A stretch of 19,623 nucleotides of DNA from Acanthaster planci. Lineage: Eukaryota > Echinodermata > Asteroidea > Valvatida > Acanthasteridae. The stretch's first letter is position 1. Each line of letters opens with the position of its first letter. The translations under genes and the position numbers were made by a program. Positions 1-9,367 of this stretch are shown here, one piece after another. Location: contig NW_019091357.1 of the NCBI RefSeq assembly GCF_001949145.1, forward strand, positions 2,876,143-2,895,765, in the 5' to 3' direction. The notes beneath the pieces were generated by a model, which was given only the letters and a program-made list of their open reading frames with translations, was not told where the DNA came from and ran no database searches.

Positions 1-1303
1 CTAACAATGAACTCAGCAGGGGCTGTGGTACCAACCACGTCCCAATGATGTCCACTGGTCCTTTGTTATGATACCAACTGGTCTGACTGTTGATGTCAAA
101 CATGTTTGGAGTTTTGACGTCAGTCATTGCACGTGTTGTGATAAAGTCTGCACCATTCTGTATGAAACTTAACCGCTCAATCTTCTTCACTTGAGTGAAG
201 TGTTCAGAATTTCACATGTAATCTCTTCTTCTCCTGTGCGTGAATAAGCCTTTTGCGAGTTAAATTTGAATAAAATCTGGTACACTGAGTTCTTTAAATC
301 CATGTGAACATAATAATTTGAATTCTCCATACTAAAGACACTGTTGCTATACCTCGTGATTCAGGCGAAGCTTTTGCTTTCTTACATAAGAGACGCCTTG
401 CACCAATACGTTGTTTTCAGTGGATAAGAAGGGCACAAAGGAACCAATCCATTCCAGAGATGGTTGTCGCTATGCAAAAGCTTGCCCCGAATCACGAGAT
501 ACAGCAACACTGTCTTTAGTCTGGGGAATTCAAACTGTTATGTTTATGTGCAATAAGATAACTCAGTGTACCAGATTTTATTCAAAATGTAACTCGTAAA
601 AAGCTTATTTTGATGGTACATTTTGCACAAATACAAACCTGTGTTGTTCTTGCTAGGATAATTTTGATATGTAAAAGCAGTATGTCTTTGTGGTTATTTT
701 CACAAAAATGCATACACGTATTTTGCCGTAACTGGAGCTTCGTATTGATGCACTTGTAGGCCTAAATATTGCACCTCATAACCAATTTGTCATACTAATA
801 GTAATATTGAATTGCTAGATTAATGCTGAGAAATGTGCTTGTGTGATTGGAGCCCGTTTTAGGACTTGATCCTAAATTGATCCTTATAGTTTCATTTTAT
901 GCTTTGTTGATGCTCAAGTGTGAGATTTTAAATACTTTTTCAGTCGATCAACATTTGTGTACGTTCATGCTGGAGACCTACTTTTTTGCTCAGAATTTTC
1001 ATAATTTGTTTTCTTTTCTTTTTAGTGATATCCGGAGTTTATCAAGATGTTGTCCAGTACCTGATTCTGTGTTCAAAACAGAACCGTGTTCAGGAAAACA
1101 AGTATTGATCAAACCTTCCTTGGCCAGACCCTTGACCTATGACCTGTTCAATGCAAAGTTGTACATTGTGTCCCACTGAATCTTACTCTGAATCTCATTT
1201 CGAATGTCATGCAAGGTACGTTTCCACATAGTTTTGAGTCGCCCAGAAACTCAAACAACTACTGGTTTCCAAATCTGACACAGAATTGATTCTCTGCCCA
1301 CAG
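1..1303. other. Upstream intron or flank, no exon recognised
   Basis: I see no FN3-like or other recognisable coding exon here. The short open frames have no conserved features and no phase-1 donor that would join to the next exon. The stretch carries the large inverted repeat at 244-608, described separately. Because the exon at 1304 begins in phase 1, this is most simply the 3' part of an intron. A small first exon cannot be excluded. Confidence 0.5.
244..608. repeat. Long imperfect inverted repeat (foldback/MITE-like)
   Basis: The left arm (about 244-377) and the reverse complement of the right arm (about 474-608) match over nearly their whole length, with scattered substitutions and small indels. 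The longest shared block is about 24 bp, inside 268-293 and its partner at 559-584. Both outer ends read AATAAGC. The central 96 bases (378-473) are unpaired. This is the form of a foldback or MITE-type transposon. I did not see a clear target-site duplication, so the family is unassigned. If transcribed as intron it could form a long hairpin. Confidence 0.8.
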
Positions 1304-1573
1304 ACGCTCAAAGCAACCAACCCAAGGACCCAACTGCATCCAGCACCCCGACTACCATCAGTGTTTCCTGGACCAAGCCAGAAGGCACGGTGACCGGCTA
1401 CCGGTTGCTCTGCACACCAGCCGATAGCGAGACATCAGAGATCATGATAGACAACGGGGATACGACCACGGTGCAGGTTGATGGGTTGACTCCTGGCCGG
1501 CAGTACGAGCTGGAGATCTACGCACGTAATGGCGACGTAGAGAGTAACAAGACGACTTTATCCCAAAGAACAA
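1304..1573 (+). CDS. Exon 1 of the window: FN3 domain 1
   Basis: This exon encodes one complete FN3 domain of 90 residues. The acceptor follows a CCCACAG tract and the donor is CAA|GTAATT. Both borders are phase 1 and the length of 270 nt is a multiple of 3. The B-strand signature is VSWTKPEG, followed by VTGYRLLCTP for strand C. The L-P-G turn and tyrosine of strands E-F appear as GLTPGRQYELEIYA. The closing segment NGDVESN resembles the one in domain 5 (NGTVESE). The M codon at 1390 falls inside strand C and is not a start. Nothing indicates a signal peptide, so the true N-terminus is upstream. The FN3 assignment is firm from the W-P, L and Y landmarks. Confidence 0.9.
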
Positions 1574-2062
1574 GTAATTTTCAAGAATTTTGAATAACAA
1601 AATGTCCAAGTTATAATGAAGTAATTGTAAGCAAATTGAAAACCATCCACACTCAAGTTAGAGGGCATTCCAATGAACTGTGAAACAGGCATCCTCTATC
1701 AATATCCATGCCATGTCACATAAATGTTAGCACTTTTGAACTAAATTGTGATTTGACTTGTGACTAGTTTTAAGTGACCGGCTTTCATCTCTGCATAGTG
1801 TGTCAGAAGCCTGCTTTAAGACTGACTTCTAGGGCAATGTAGAAAACAAGCTTAAAAGAACTTTTGCTACAACTCTAGGCTTTTTTGGTTTGAAATGTTG
1901 CATGTACTTTTGTCAAAGTTACAACTGCTTTCATAATTATGGTCTGTTACAAATTTCTATGACTTAGTAAACTATTTGTCTTTGCTGTGTCTCCCTCTTC
2001 AAATAACAGACAAGTCAATGTTGTGATTTGATTTAAGTGATTTGAATCATGTTTGATTACAG
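1574..2062. other. Intron 1, no distinct element
   Basis: AT-rich intron between FN3 exons 1 and 2, with a GTAATT donor and a GATTACAG acceptor. I saw no repeat, RNA gene or extra exon in it. Confidence 0.75.
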
Positions 2063-2479
2063 AGCCCAGCGAAGTTCTGGATGCCCGCATCGAGTCAAGC
2101 AGCACAGATACTGTCAATCTCGCTTGGACTAGACCTGAGGGCGATCTAACTGGTTACCGCATCGAGTACCAACCAGTCAGCAAGGAGGAAACCGACAGAC
2201 AGGACAAACCGGCTGACGGGCACGATGAACTGGTGGACCACCGCGATAAACCAGTTGACGACCAGGATAAACCAGTTGACGACCGGGATAAACCAGTTGA
2301 CGACCAGGATAAACCAGCCAGTGGCCAAACTGCAGATAGTCAGACTGTATCCGTTGACGGCGCTGATACAACCAACTGTGAAGTAACTGGTCTGACACCC
2401 GGCCAGAGATATCTCTTCAACATCGTTACCGTCAGTGAACAAGAAGAGAGCGAGAAAGTGTCCGTCAACTGCACAACAA
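2063..2479 (+). CDS. Exon 2: FN3 domain 2 with heptad-repeat insertion
   Basis: The exon is 417 nt (139 residues) with phase 1 at both ends and a strong GTAAGT donor. The FN3 core is clear: LAWTRPEG for strand B, LTGYRIEYQP for strand C, GLTPGQRYLFNIVT for strands E-F, then ESEK near the end. About 45 extra residues sit between strands C and C'. They include six tandem copies of a seven-residue unit with consensus DKPVDDQ (2203-2328). A normal FN3 domain is about 90-100 residues, so this one is enlarged by a loop insertion that is acidic and likely disordered. The insertion keeps frame because its repeat unit is 21 nt. A similar but longer acidic insertion occurs at the same place in FN3 domain 9. 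Confidence 0.9.
2203..2328 (+). repeat. Coding 21-bp minisatellite, six copies
   Basis: Six tandem 21-nt units encode DKPADGH, DELVDHR, DKPVDDQ, DKPVDDR, DKPVDDQ and DKPASGQ. The three central copies differ by only a few bases, while the outer copies are diverged. This pattern fits expansion by slippage or unequal exchange from the middle. The repeat lies in the C-C' loop of FN3 domain 2. Confidence 0.92.
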
Positions 2480-2647
2480 GTAAGTCGAGTAAGACTCAAC
2501 AACAATCAGTTAACATCGGCCAAAATGTAATGTGCGTTAATTGTGATATCTCTGCGGTCAGTGACACGAAACAGAGATGTCTTCCAAATGATATTTTTTA
2601 CTGCGTACTTCAAGACTTGATCCACTTCGATTCTCTTTCCCCTGTAG

Positions 2648-2962
2648 TGCCAGGAAAGGTCGTTGAGCCCCAAATTTTGACTTTGGCCGAAGCCATCACC
2701 TGCTCCTGGTCCCCACCCGCAGGTGTGGTGACAGGCTACAGGGTGGCTTGCACACCCCTATTTGGGGGAACGGAAGAGTCCCCTGGCCATCCCGGGTGTG
2801 ATACTTCCAGTGGTTACGCGAAGACCCTGGATTCGAGCTGCAGGGAGGTTTCCGTGGAGGGGCTGGACCGAGAGAGTGAATACCAGGTGGCGATTTGGGC
2901 CCTGAGCGGCGAGTCAGAAGGGGAAGGCATCGTGCTTTTGACAAAAACGATTTCCCCAGATC
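2648..2962 (+). CDS. Exon 3: FN3 domain 3
   Basis: This 315-nt exon (105 residues) has phase 1 at both ends, with a TTTCCCCTGTAG acceptor and a GTGAGT donor. FN3 landmarks are CSWSPPAG (strand B), VTGYRVACTP (strand C), GLDRESEYQVAIWA (E-F) and a final LLTKT. The C-C' loop is longer than usual, about 12 residues extra, and contains two cysteines (PGCD and SSCR) that could pair. The upstream intron is only 168 nt. The frame is also open through that intron from exon 2, so intron retention would not cause a stop but would add 56 unrelated residues. I treat it as an intron because both splice sites are good and the added segment has no FN3 character. Confidence 0.88.
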
Positions 2963-3416
2963 GTGAGTTTGAAATTGCCACGATAGTCGCTGCCAAATAT
3001 TGCACCGCTGCGCTACTCTGGCAAATCGTTTCTCACTAGCTCCACTCTTACAATATTCTTGCTGTCATATTGACTGGCTCGAGTGGCAAAGGTCTAGCTT
3101 TAAACAGTGAAGTGTGTCATAGTAAACTTGTCTGGTTGTCTGTGTGAAGAAATAGCTACACTTCCACTGCTAGAACTGTTGTGTATTCCAGTTGATGATG
3201 CTCAAATACACCTCTGCGCCTCTGCAGTCACCCTGGCCATTACCTTGTTCAATATCTTGTCTGTATCATTGTATGTCTTTCCACAGATCCTGTGCGCATT
3301 ATGAGTGCACATTGCGCCAGCCATCCCAGTTGGCTGCATGGAGTGATTATGGTTAACTCACGTCTCATTGTTAACTACTTAAAGTCCTAACCTTGATGTT
3401 AAACCCTCTCTATCAG
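2963..3416. other. Intron 3, no distinct element
   Basis: Intron of 454 nt. A good-looking decoy acceptor ends at 3286 (CTTTCCACAG), but no matching phase-1 donor follows. Nothing else is recognised. Confidence 0.7.
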
Positions 3417-3758
3417 AGCCAATCCCTGCACAAGAGGTTATTGTGGAAGCAACGGAGTCATCACTTACTGTCTCCTGGACAACACCCGAGGGCGCTCTTC
3501 ACACAGCGTATAAGATCACTTGCAGGTCCGGGGAGTCATCAGATTCTGAAGCTGTTGAGATCAGGGTCGTCGACGGTGGGAAGACCAGCGTGAGATTCTC
3601 AGGCCTGACACCCGAGACGGCGTATGTAGCGCAGGTAGTAGCGGTGGCCGGTGCGGCGGAGAGCGAGGGTGTGGAGAAATCGGCCTCAACCACAGCAGCA
3701 GCAGCCGAGGCACAAGCGGCTGAGACAGTTCCGAGCAACGATGTGCCGTCGACCGCAA
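3417..3758 (+). CDS. Exon 4: FN3 domain 4 plus Ala-rich linker
   Basis: The exon is 342 nt (114 residues) with phase 1 at both ends, acceptor CTCTATCAG and donor CAA|GTGAGT. FN3 landmarks are VSWTTPEG, then a strand C that reads AYKITCRS where its neighbours have GYR, then GGKTSVRFSGLTPETAYVAQV. After the FN3 fold there is a linker of about 25 residues rich in alanine (TTAAAAEAQAAETVPSND). The core resembles domains 6-8, which share the pattern EIR-V--G-KT-V-F-GL. The M codon at 3443 in an overlapping frame is not relevant to the gene. Confidence 0.9.
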
Positions 3759-4579
3759 GTGAGTCATGTGTGGACTTGATGCACAGGTTGACGACTCGGC
3801 CGCACTGTTTGATGTTTTATATGCACCCTTGTAAAGAGAGAGTCATATTTGGAGATCTTTTGAAGATTTGCTGTTTTTCTTGCAGGCTCATCTACTGTGA
3901 ATGAGGCTGCATTTAGTTTTTATCTGAAAACTTTTCTTTTTCCTTTTATATCTGTTTGTTTAATCCCAAAAGTCATTTCTAATCTTGAAATGTTAACTGC
4001 AGCAATGTTCCATTGCAGATACAAACATATTTAACTAATGTCAAATTTAGGGAGCAAATGGCTTTGTGCATTTCAATTATCAGCAGTCACTTTGGGCTTT
4101 AAACAGTTACAACGGTCTTCAGTACATCGCCTTTTGGAAGATTGAGGACTGTTTGGGTTAATTTATACAAAGTAGTCAGACCAAGGTGTTAAAATGGTGG
4201 TCAAAAGTTAATCTGTGGGCACAGTCACAATGTTCATTCGTTGAATTAAGTCTTCAGCAAAGTTGATGAAGACGTGAGGTCACATGCCGATAACGAAATC
4301 CTCAAGATCAGTAGATGGAGCCAGCAACCAGCCTTTAAACTCTACGGGTTGACTGGTATAGATCTGTCAGGGTTGTCTAAAGCTACAGGTCACTAAACAT
4401 ATTGGATTTTGTGTGTGAAAGTGTGTGCTCATGAAGAAATTCCATCACTGACTTTGAAATGATGTTATTTGAACAAAGATGGAATAGGAATATGTAACGT
4501 ATTCTTGACATAAGCACTATGGCTTGAATTGTCGCTTCCGAGTGACCTATCTGTAATGGCTCTTGATGTCGCTATGTAG
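3759..4579. other. Intron 4, no distinct element
   Basis: Intron of 821 nt. A strong pyrimidine tract with TTGCAG ends at 3885 but no suitable donor follows. No repeat or RNA gene was recognised in the remainder. Confidence 0.7.
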
Positions 4580-4918
4580 CTCCAGGCAAGGTACTAGACG
4601 CTGTGATTACTAGTATGGAGGACTCTCTACGAGTCTCGTGGAGGAATCCAGAGGGTCCCGTCACTGGCTTCAAGGTGGTCTGTAAGCACGCCGACTCTGA
4701 CACGGAACTTGTCAAGATAGTGGATTCCAGTAAGACCGCTACGTCGTTTGGCGGCTTGAATGCTGGTTCAAAGTACGGGATGGAGGTTTACACTTTGAAT
4801 GGGACTGTGGAGAGCGAGATGGTAGGGCTGGAAACGATGACGACGGCTGCCAGACAGGACGAGGAAGAGCAGGAAGAGGAAACTAAAGAAGAGGAAAAAG
4901 AAGCAGATGGTGTGGAAA
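4580..4918 (+). CDS. Exon 5: FN3 domain 5 plus acidic linker
   Basis: The exon is 339 nt (113 residues), phase 1 at both ends. Its donor GAAA|GTGAGT is strong, but the acceptor GCTATGTAG has an unusually poor pyrimidine tract, so splicing here may be weak or regulated. FN3 landmarks are VSWRNPEG, VTGFKVVCKH, GGLNAGSKYGMEVYTLNG and TVESE. The C-terminal 22 residues are a glutamate/lysine run (DEEEQEEETKEEEKEAD) forming a charged interdomain linker. The match to FN3 is clear despite the weak acceptor. Confidence 0.88.
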
Positions 4919-5302
4919 GTGAGTCCAGCCGAAGTCCCCAGAATATGTTTTCTGTTTCTTATACAAGCATCGTTCCTCATACTTGTAGAGTCTTCATTCT
5001 TGCCGTGGGTACACTTAACGATGGCCTCCTTCTTCTTGCCATTCTTTTTCAAAATTCTTTGGCCATCTCTGAGTCGTGCGGGCAGTTTGCGATGAATCGA
5101 ACAGAGTCCTTTCTTGGTTAAATTTCTTGCGTGGGGTTTTGCTTACTTTTGGCCAACTCGGTACACAATGCCAGAGTGGAAACACCACGCAGCTTGCCGC
5201 TGGATTTTTTTTTTAGTTGGTCAAGATGAATATATTGAATTGCGTCGGTTGAATACGTTGAAAAATCTGAGGTTGGAGTACCAAATGTTAAAATCAGTTT
5301 CA

Positions 5303-5479
5303 AATTGATTTGGGATTTTTGCCCTGCCCGATGTGTATGTAAAACTCTGTGCTCAGTGTATGCCCCCGAAGGCTTGTGAAACAAACCACAAGCATACTCG
5401 GGCGATGTCAGGCAGAGCAAACCAGAAAATCCAAAGTTAATTTACATCTCCTGGCACAAATCCATCCTTGAAATAGTTG
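5303..5479. repeat. Extra inverted and direct copies of the SINE tail
   Basis: Bases 5303-5378 are the reverse complement of the SINE tail at 5616-5693, with shared blocks around GGGCAGGGCAAAA and CACAAGCC. Bases 5387-5479 are a third, direct copy that lacks part of the 5' section but matches from GTCAGGCAGAGC through the AATCCATCCTTGAA region. The arrangement is tail (minus), tail (plus), tRNA head, tail (plus). It suggests nested insertion or a foldback formed from two elements. Confidence 0.75.
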
Positions 5480-5531
5480 TTCGCGGTACCCGCTGCTACA
5501 TCTGATTCGAACAAGCCAGCCGACACCAGCA

Positions 5532-5735
5532 AGCTCAGTAGTCAAGTGGTTGACTGCACAAGTAAGCAGGAGGTTGTGGGTTCGAGTCCCACCCGAGCAC
5601 AGTTGTGTTTTTTTTCACAAGCCCTCGGAGGCATAACACTGAGCATACAGTGTTAAAATACACGTCGGGCAGGGCAAAATCCAAAATTAATTTACGTCTC
5701 CCCAACGCAAATCCGTCCCTGAACAGTTTCAGTTG
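5532..5735 (+). mobile_element. tRNA-derived SINE
   Basis: The head (5532-5599) folds as a degenerate tRNA. The T-arm stem GTGGG/CCCAC encloses TTCGAGT, and the internal promoter B box reads GGTTCGAGTCC. The A-box region reads TAGTCAAGTGGTT, with a four-pair D-arm AGTC/GACT. Five of the seven acceptor positions pair between 5532-5538 and 5593-5599. A run of T follows, then a non-tRNA tail (5616 to about 5735). Copies of that tail occur just upstream in both orientations. This is the standard build of a tRNA-derived SINE. I cannot name the family. It ends only about 50 bases before the acceptor of exon 6. Confidence 0.8.
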
Positions 5736-5788
5736 TTGGTTTTCCCTGTTTAATTTTTGTGTGAATTCACCACCATTCAACCCCACAG

Positions 5789-6082
5789 AGCCCAAGGCAA
5801 CATTAGATGCCACTTTAGCTGAAATCACAGGCTCGGCCCTTGTTGTGTCATGGAAGAGACCAGATGGACCAATCACAGGCTTCCGATTGGAATGCAAACC
5901 AGCCCAGTCTGACCAGTCAGAGACTAGAATCCTAGATTGTGAGAAAACCACTGTCAGGTTTTCCGGCTTGGAATCGGAGACCGAGTATGCGGTGGACGTT
6001 TTCTGTCTGAACAAGTCGGTCGAAAGCAAAGTGGTCACATTGACTGGAAAGACGATATCCCCAGCTGATCCTTCGGAGGATA
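5789..6082 (+). CDS. Exon 6: FN3 domain 6
   Basis: A compact FN3 exon of 294 nt (98 residues), phase 1 at both ends, acceptor ACCCCACAG and donor ATA|GTGAGT. Landmarks are VSWKRPDG, ITGFRLECKP, CEKTTVRFSGLESETEYAVDV and SVESK. Its C'-E segment (ETRILDCEKT) closely matches domains 7 and 8, which suggests recent tandem exon duplication. The exon sits next to the SINE insertion in intron 5. Confidence 0.92.
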
Positions 6083-6831
6083 GTGAGTTTTACTGATGAG
6101 TGGCAAAGTGTGACTTGCACCCATTGAAGTGACAGGTTGTCTTTCACCTCGCGTGGAGTGACAGAAAAAAACCTCAGCACGTTGCAGTCTCTAATTAAAG
6201 CACCCAGCAATTCAAATCCCATTTCAATGGTAAGAGATTGTCTCAGAAGTTCAAATACTCCCACTTTTGACTGGATACTCCAATTCCCTACACAGACATA
6301 ATGGAAACACCTTGGACCTGTTTGTTTTGCACGGATCCAGGTCGCTATCAGTGGTTCCAAAGCTGGTTTGCTCTATCCAGTTGGCGGGTTCTGGTGTCAG
6401 TGAACCAACGACAGATCACCGATCATGATAGGTTCCGCACAAAACAAACAGCCCTCTTGTGTTCCAAGCCCACACCCATTTGCAACGGTCTCTTCCCAAT
6501 CTAGAATCCTTGCCAGTTTGGGACCGCCTGTGGATTCCCATGCAGTGCTACGATGAATGTGGTACTAGATGATTGCTGTGGCTTTTTTACGGTTAAATGG
6601 AGAGAGGCATTCTTTTAGCTTCAAGAGACACAAATGTCCATTTTCAAAGTGCTTTCATCATTCAGTTATTGATTTCAACAGAGATTTAAACTGCTAACAT
6701 GCATTTTCGTGCACCAGTGCCGTGATTACTCACACATTGTTGAGTCTGAGTACTAATCCAACAAGTTTCTATGCACATGCATTAAGCTTGAGAAATCCCT
6801 CTTCATGAAAATGAGTATCTTCCACTCGCAG
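6083..6831. other. Intron 6 with a short inverted repeat
   Basis: Intron of 749 nt. A 21-nt inverted repeat (6318-6338 with 6431-6451, 18 of 21 positions matching) is the only structure I can support. Short flanking similarity around TGGAA-CAC extends it weakly outward. It could be the core of a decayed foldback element. Confidence 0.6.
6318..6451. repeat. Short intronic inverted repeat
   Basis: The left arm CTGTTTGTTTTGCACGGATC (6318-6337) has an inverse partner ending at 6451, with three mismatches in 21 positions. The arms enclose about 92 bases. Possibly a remnant of a MITE. Confidence 0.5.
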
Positions 6832-7122
6832 AGCCGCAACCTGTTCTCAATCCAAAGAGCGAGTCGTTGGAGAGTGCTTTGACCTTGTCCTGGGAGAGGC
6901 CCACAGAAGGGCCAATAACAGGCTATCGTGTGTCCCTCCGTCCCTCATCTCGCCCCGATGATCCGGAGATCAGGATCCTGGGTGGGGAGAAGACGAGGGT
7001 CACGTTCGGCGGCCTGGAGGCAGGCACTGCTTACACTGGCCTGATTGCCACACTGAGCGGCGGCGTGCTGAGCGAGGAAGTTGCCGTCGAAGGGACGACA
7101 CTGCCAGAAAGCAAGGAAGAAC
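6832..7122 (+). CDS. Exon 7: FN3 domain 7
   Basis: This 291-nt exon (97 residues) has phase 1 at both ends, with acceptor CACTCGCAG and donor AAC|GTGAGT. Landmarks are LSWERPTEG, ITGYRVSLRP, DDPEIRILGGEKTRVTFGGL, GTAYTGLIATLSGG and VLSEE. It is the closest relative of domain 8: both share DDPE-RIL--EKT-V-F and GTAY. Strand C lacks the cysteine seen in most of the other domains (SLRP in place of xCxP). Confidence 0.92.
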
Positions 7123-7607
7123 GTGAGTCAGGCGTCATGAGATGCGGGAACCAGAATCATTCACACGGTTTCAGACAAGCTAGGCCCTACCATTATTCCA
7201 TTTTCCCTTGAATGTAGTGCATTGTCCTTAGAGTTAGTTGAGATGGAGACATAGTCGAAGTAAGTGCGGCTTCACGTTTGAGTTCTGCTTTCAGACTCTA
7301 ACTCGAGTAAATTGAATCCAAGTTTGTAGAATAATTGACTTGCATTACTGATAGGAACACGCACAGAAATTTCTGGGCCTCAAGTAGGGTCTTGTGATAT
7401 GAGTTGTGTTGGCCACAGTGAAAGTTTAACTTCAGGGTTTTATTGATGTGACAACTTCAGAAGTTGAAACAGGTGCATTTTGTTTCTCAAGTGTTCAAAA
7501 TTGGTGTAAGTCTTGAACTCATTGAAGGTTTTGAAACAATAGTTTTACACTAAACCGTTTGAGAAGTTAGTGACAGTAGTACAACTCGGCTGGTGATCCC
7601 CCCACAG
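7123..7607. other. Intron 7, no distinct element
   Basis: Intron of 485 nt. Apart from a possible 12-nt phase-1 segment between good splice consensus (7295-7306), too short to call, I see nothing in it. Confidence 0.7.
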
Positions 7608-7886
7608 AACCACGACCTGTGGTTGAAGCTACCTGCGAGGCAACATCCTGCTCCCTCAAAGTTTCATGGGAGAAACCAGACGGACCCGTCACCGGCTACA
7701 AGGTCACGTTCTCCCTCAAAGACAACCGGGACGATCCCGAGGTCAGGATCCTTGCTGCTGAGAAGACCTCAGTGGAGTTTAGTTCACTGCCAGGCGGCAC
7801 GGCGTACCTGGCAGGAATTCAAACCCTTGACGGGCAGAAAGAGAGTCCGGTGGTTGAGGTGGAGGGAATGACCGATGAAGGACAGA
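7608..7886 (+). CDS. Exon 8: FN3 domain 8
   Basis: The exon is 279 nt (93 residues), phase 1 at both ends, acceptor CCCCCCACAG and donor AGA|GTGAGT. Landmarks are VSWEKPDG, VTGYKVTFSL, DDPEVRILAAEKTSVEFSSL, GTAYLAGIQTLDG and ESPVVEV. It is nearly the minimal FN3 length. The high similarity to exon 7 in the same order points to a local duplication of the exon with its introns. Confidence 0.92.
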
Positions 7887-8851
7887 GTGAGTCAGAAGCC
7901 ATGGATGTCGTGGGTCTGCTGTACAGAGGCTAGTCGTGTGCCACGTGTTGCCGTGCTCAAGATTCAGTCCCAATTCAGTTGCACCAAACTCTCTGCTAAG
8001 ATTTGCAAGTCAGCTCCAGTCTTATGAGTGCAGTGATAAATCGGTCACTTAATACAATCTGAGTGTCTTCACATCCCTCGCAATTGTACTAACTCTCCAG
8101 TTTGACATGAGCATTTGTTTGAATGATTCCAGTTGCAGGAACAAGTGATGTGCCGAAATACTTGACAAGAAATTTTGTTTCATTTTCAGGATGGGTTGTC
8201 TTCGCGGTACTGATTTCTTACTCCCAGCATTAATCGTCACTTTTCCGTCACTGTTTTGTGTCTTCTTATTCAGTTATTGCAATTTCTTGCCTCGCACAAA
8301 CAAACCTTGCAGTGTTGGTCCGCTGAATGGTTACTCTACCAACCATTGACCCACTCTAGTGAAACGAGAATAAAGTTGTAAAAAATGAAGTGTAAAGCTT
8401 TTCATATCATTGGACAGAGCAGAAAGGGACCCTTCTGTTGCTGTACGACCCGAGTGTTGACTTGGCTCATTATTTTCCAAGTCTGTATAAAAAATTGGGC
8501 AGTTTTAAAGCGTTTCATGGAACAACATCTTTAAACAGAGCAGCAAATGGTAACGGGCGACTTTATCCTCATTTCAAAGGGTCACATCACATTTATCCAG
8601 GGTTGTGTGATATTCATGTGTCTGCAATCACATTGAAATATCCAAATCGAAAGCCATTTTCATTGTTTGACTGTGTTAAAATGATAAAGGTGGTAAAATG
8701 TAATACCTTTTAGTTTGTAAAATTGAATTTCAGTTTGCTAGGTTCCTCTCTTGTAATCTTTTACTGCGAATGTGATTTATGTGTTGTCACAGCTTTCTGC
8801 GATTGGCTTATGTCAGTTATCAGTTAATATTCAAAGTAATAACATTTGCAG
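7887..8851. other. Intron 8, no distinct element
   Basis: Intron of 965 nt. A strong decoy acceptor (CATTTTCAG, ending at 8189) leads only to a stop within 15 codons. An open frame of 91 codons at 8438-8713 has no recognisable domain and unbiased composition, and is not called. Confidence 0.7.
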
Positions 8852-9367
8852 AGCCGCTGCCTGTGTTGGAGCCCAAGACGAACAGCACAACAGAGAGTGT
8901 GACAGTTGGGTGGTCAGCTCCCGACTGCCAGCTCACGGGATACCGTGTGGTGTGCCGTCTTAAAAACTCTGATTCCCAGGAGGCAAAGGGAGGTGAGGAG
9001 GGTCAGTCCAACGAGATGCCAGAGAAAACAGACCAACCCAAGGCAGAAGACCCAGCCGACAGTCCAGCCAATGAGAAACCAGAGAGAAGTAACGAACCCA
9101 AAGAGACAGAGGACCCAGCGTCCAGTGATCCCGGCAACGAGGGTTCTCCTGCTGATGAAACAGCTCCCTCTAGTGTTGAGAAATCGCCTGCCAATGCCAG
9201 TCTGTCAACAGAGGGCAGCAAGCAGGTTGTCGAGGAGAAGAAGGTTGAGGCAGATGTAAATGAGGTGGAGTTCACCGGATTAACTCAAATGACCGAGTAC
9301 TCGTTTGACATCTATACCGTCTGCAGTGATGTGGAAAGTGAAGCTGTCACAGTCGATGAAAAAACAA
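8852..9367 (+). CDS. Exon 9: FN3 domain 9 with long acidic insertion
   Basis: The longest FN3 exon, 516 nt (172 residues), phase 1 at both ends, acceptor ATTTGCAG and donor ACAA|GTGAGT. The N-terminal half of the fold is present as VGWSAPDCQ and LTGYRVVCRL. About 85 residues rich in E, K, P, S and D intervene. The fold resumes with VNEVEFTGL, MTEYSFDIYT and DVESEAV. The insertion contains two diverged repeats (9022-9072 and 9073-9138) sharing PK-EDPA. It lies at the same C-C' loop as the heptad insertion of domain 2 and is expected to be disordered. This is the last FN3 domain before the PLAT part. A long minus-strand frame at 9003-9275 is a composition shadow of the insert. Confidence 0.9.

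Larger units (their letters stand above)
4919..5788. other. Intron 5, largely filled by SINE-like sequence
   Basis: This 870-nt intron holds a tRNA-derived element and two further copies of its tail between 5303 and about 5735 (separate entries). The first 380 bases show nothing distinct apart from short T-runs. Confidence 0.7.

Noticed and set aside
847-1179. 110-codon plus-strand frame upstream of the first FN3 exon
   Set aside because: No domain, no plausible start context and no donor in the phase needed to join the next exon.
3287-3356. Exon after the acceptor CTTTCCACAG in intron 3
   Set aside because: No good phase-1 donor follows and the translation has no domain character.
3886-3960. 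Exon after TTTTTCTTGCAG in intron 4, as an extension of the Ser/Ala linker
   Set aside because: No acceptable in-phase donor; the sequence turns T-rich and hydrophobic without domain features.
5532-5599. Functional tRNA gene
   Set aside because: Acceptor and anticodon stems are imperfect, the anticodon loop has the wrong size and a SINE tail follows.
5535-6038. Minus-strand 167-codon frame across the SINE and exon 6
   Set aside because: It reads through a tRNA-derived repeat and the antisense of a clear FN3 exon.
7295-7306. 12-nt phase 1-1 microexon candidate between TTTCAG and GTAAAT
   Set aside because: Too short to separate from chance and without any coding or positional support.
8190-8232. 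Exon after the strong CATTTTCAG acceptor in intron 8
   Set aside because: The phase-1 frame meets a stop within 15 codons and has no suitable donor before it.
8438-8713. 91-codon plus-strand frame in intron 8
   Set aside because: No recognisable family, no splice sites in the right phase and AT-rich unbiased composition.
9003-9275. Minus-strand 90-codon frame opposite the FN3 domain 9 insertion
   Set aside because: It mirrors the codon composition of the acidic repeat insert on the plus strand and has no features of its own.
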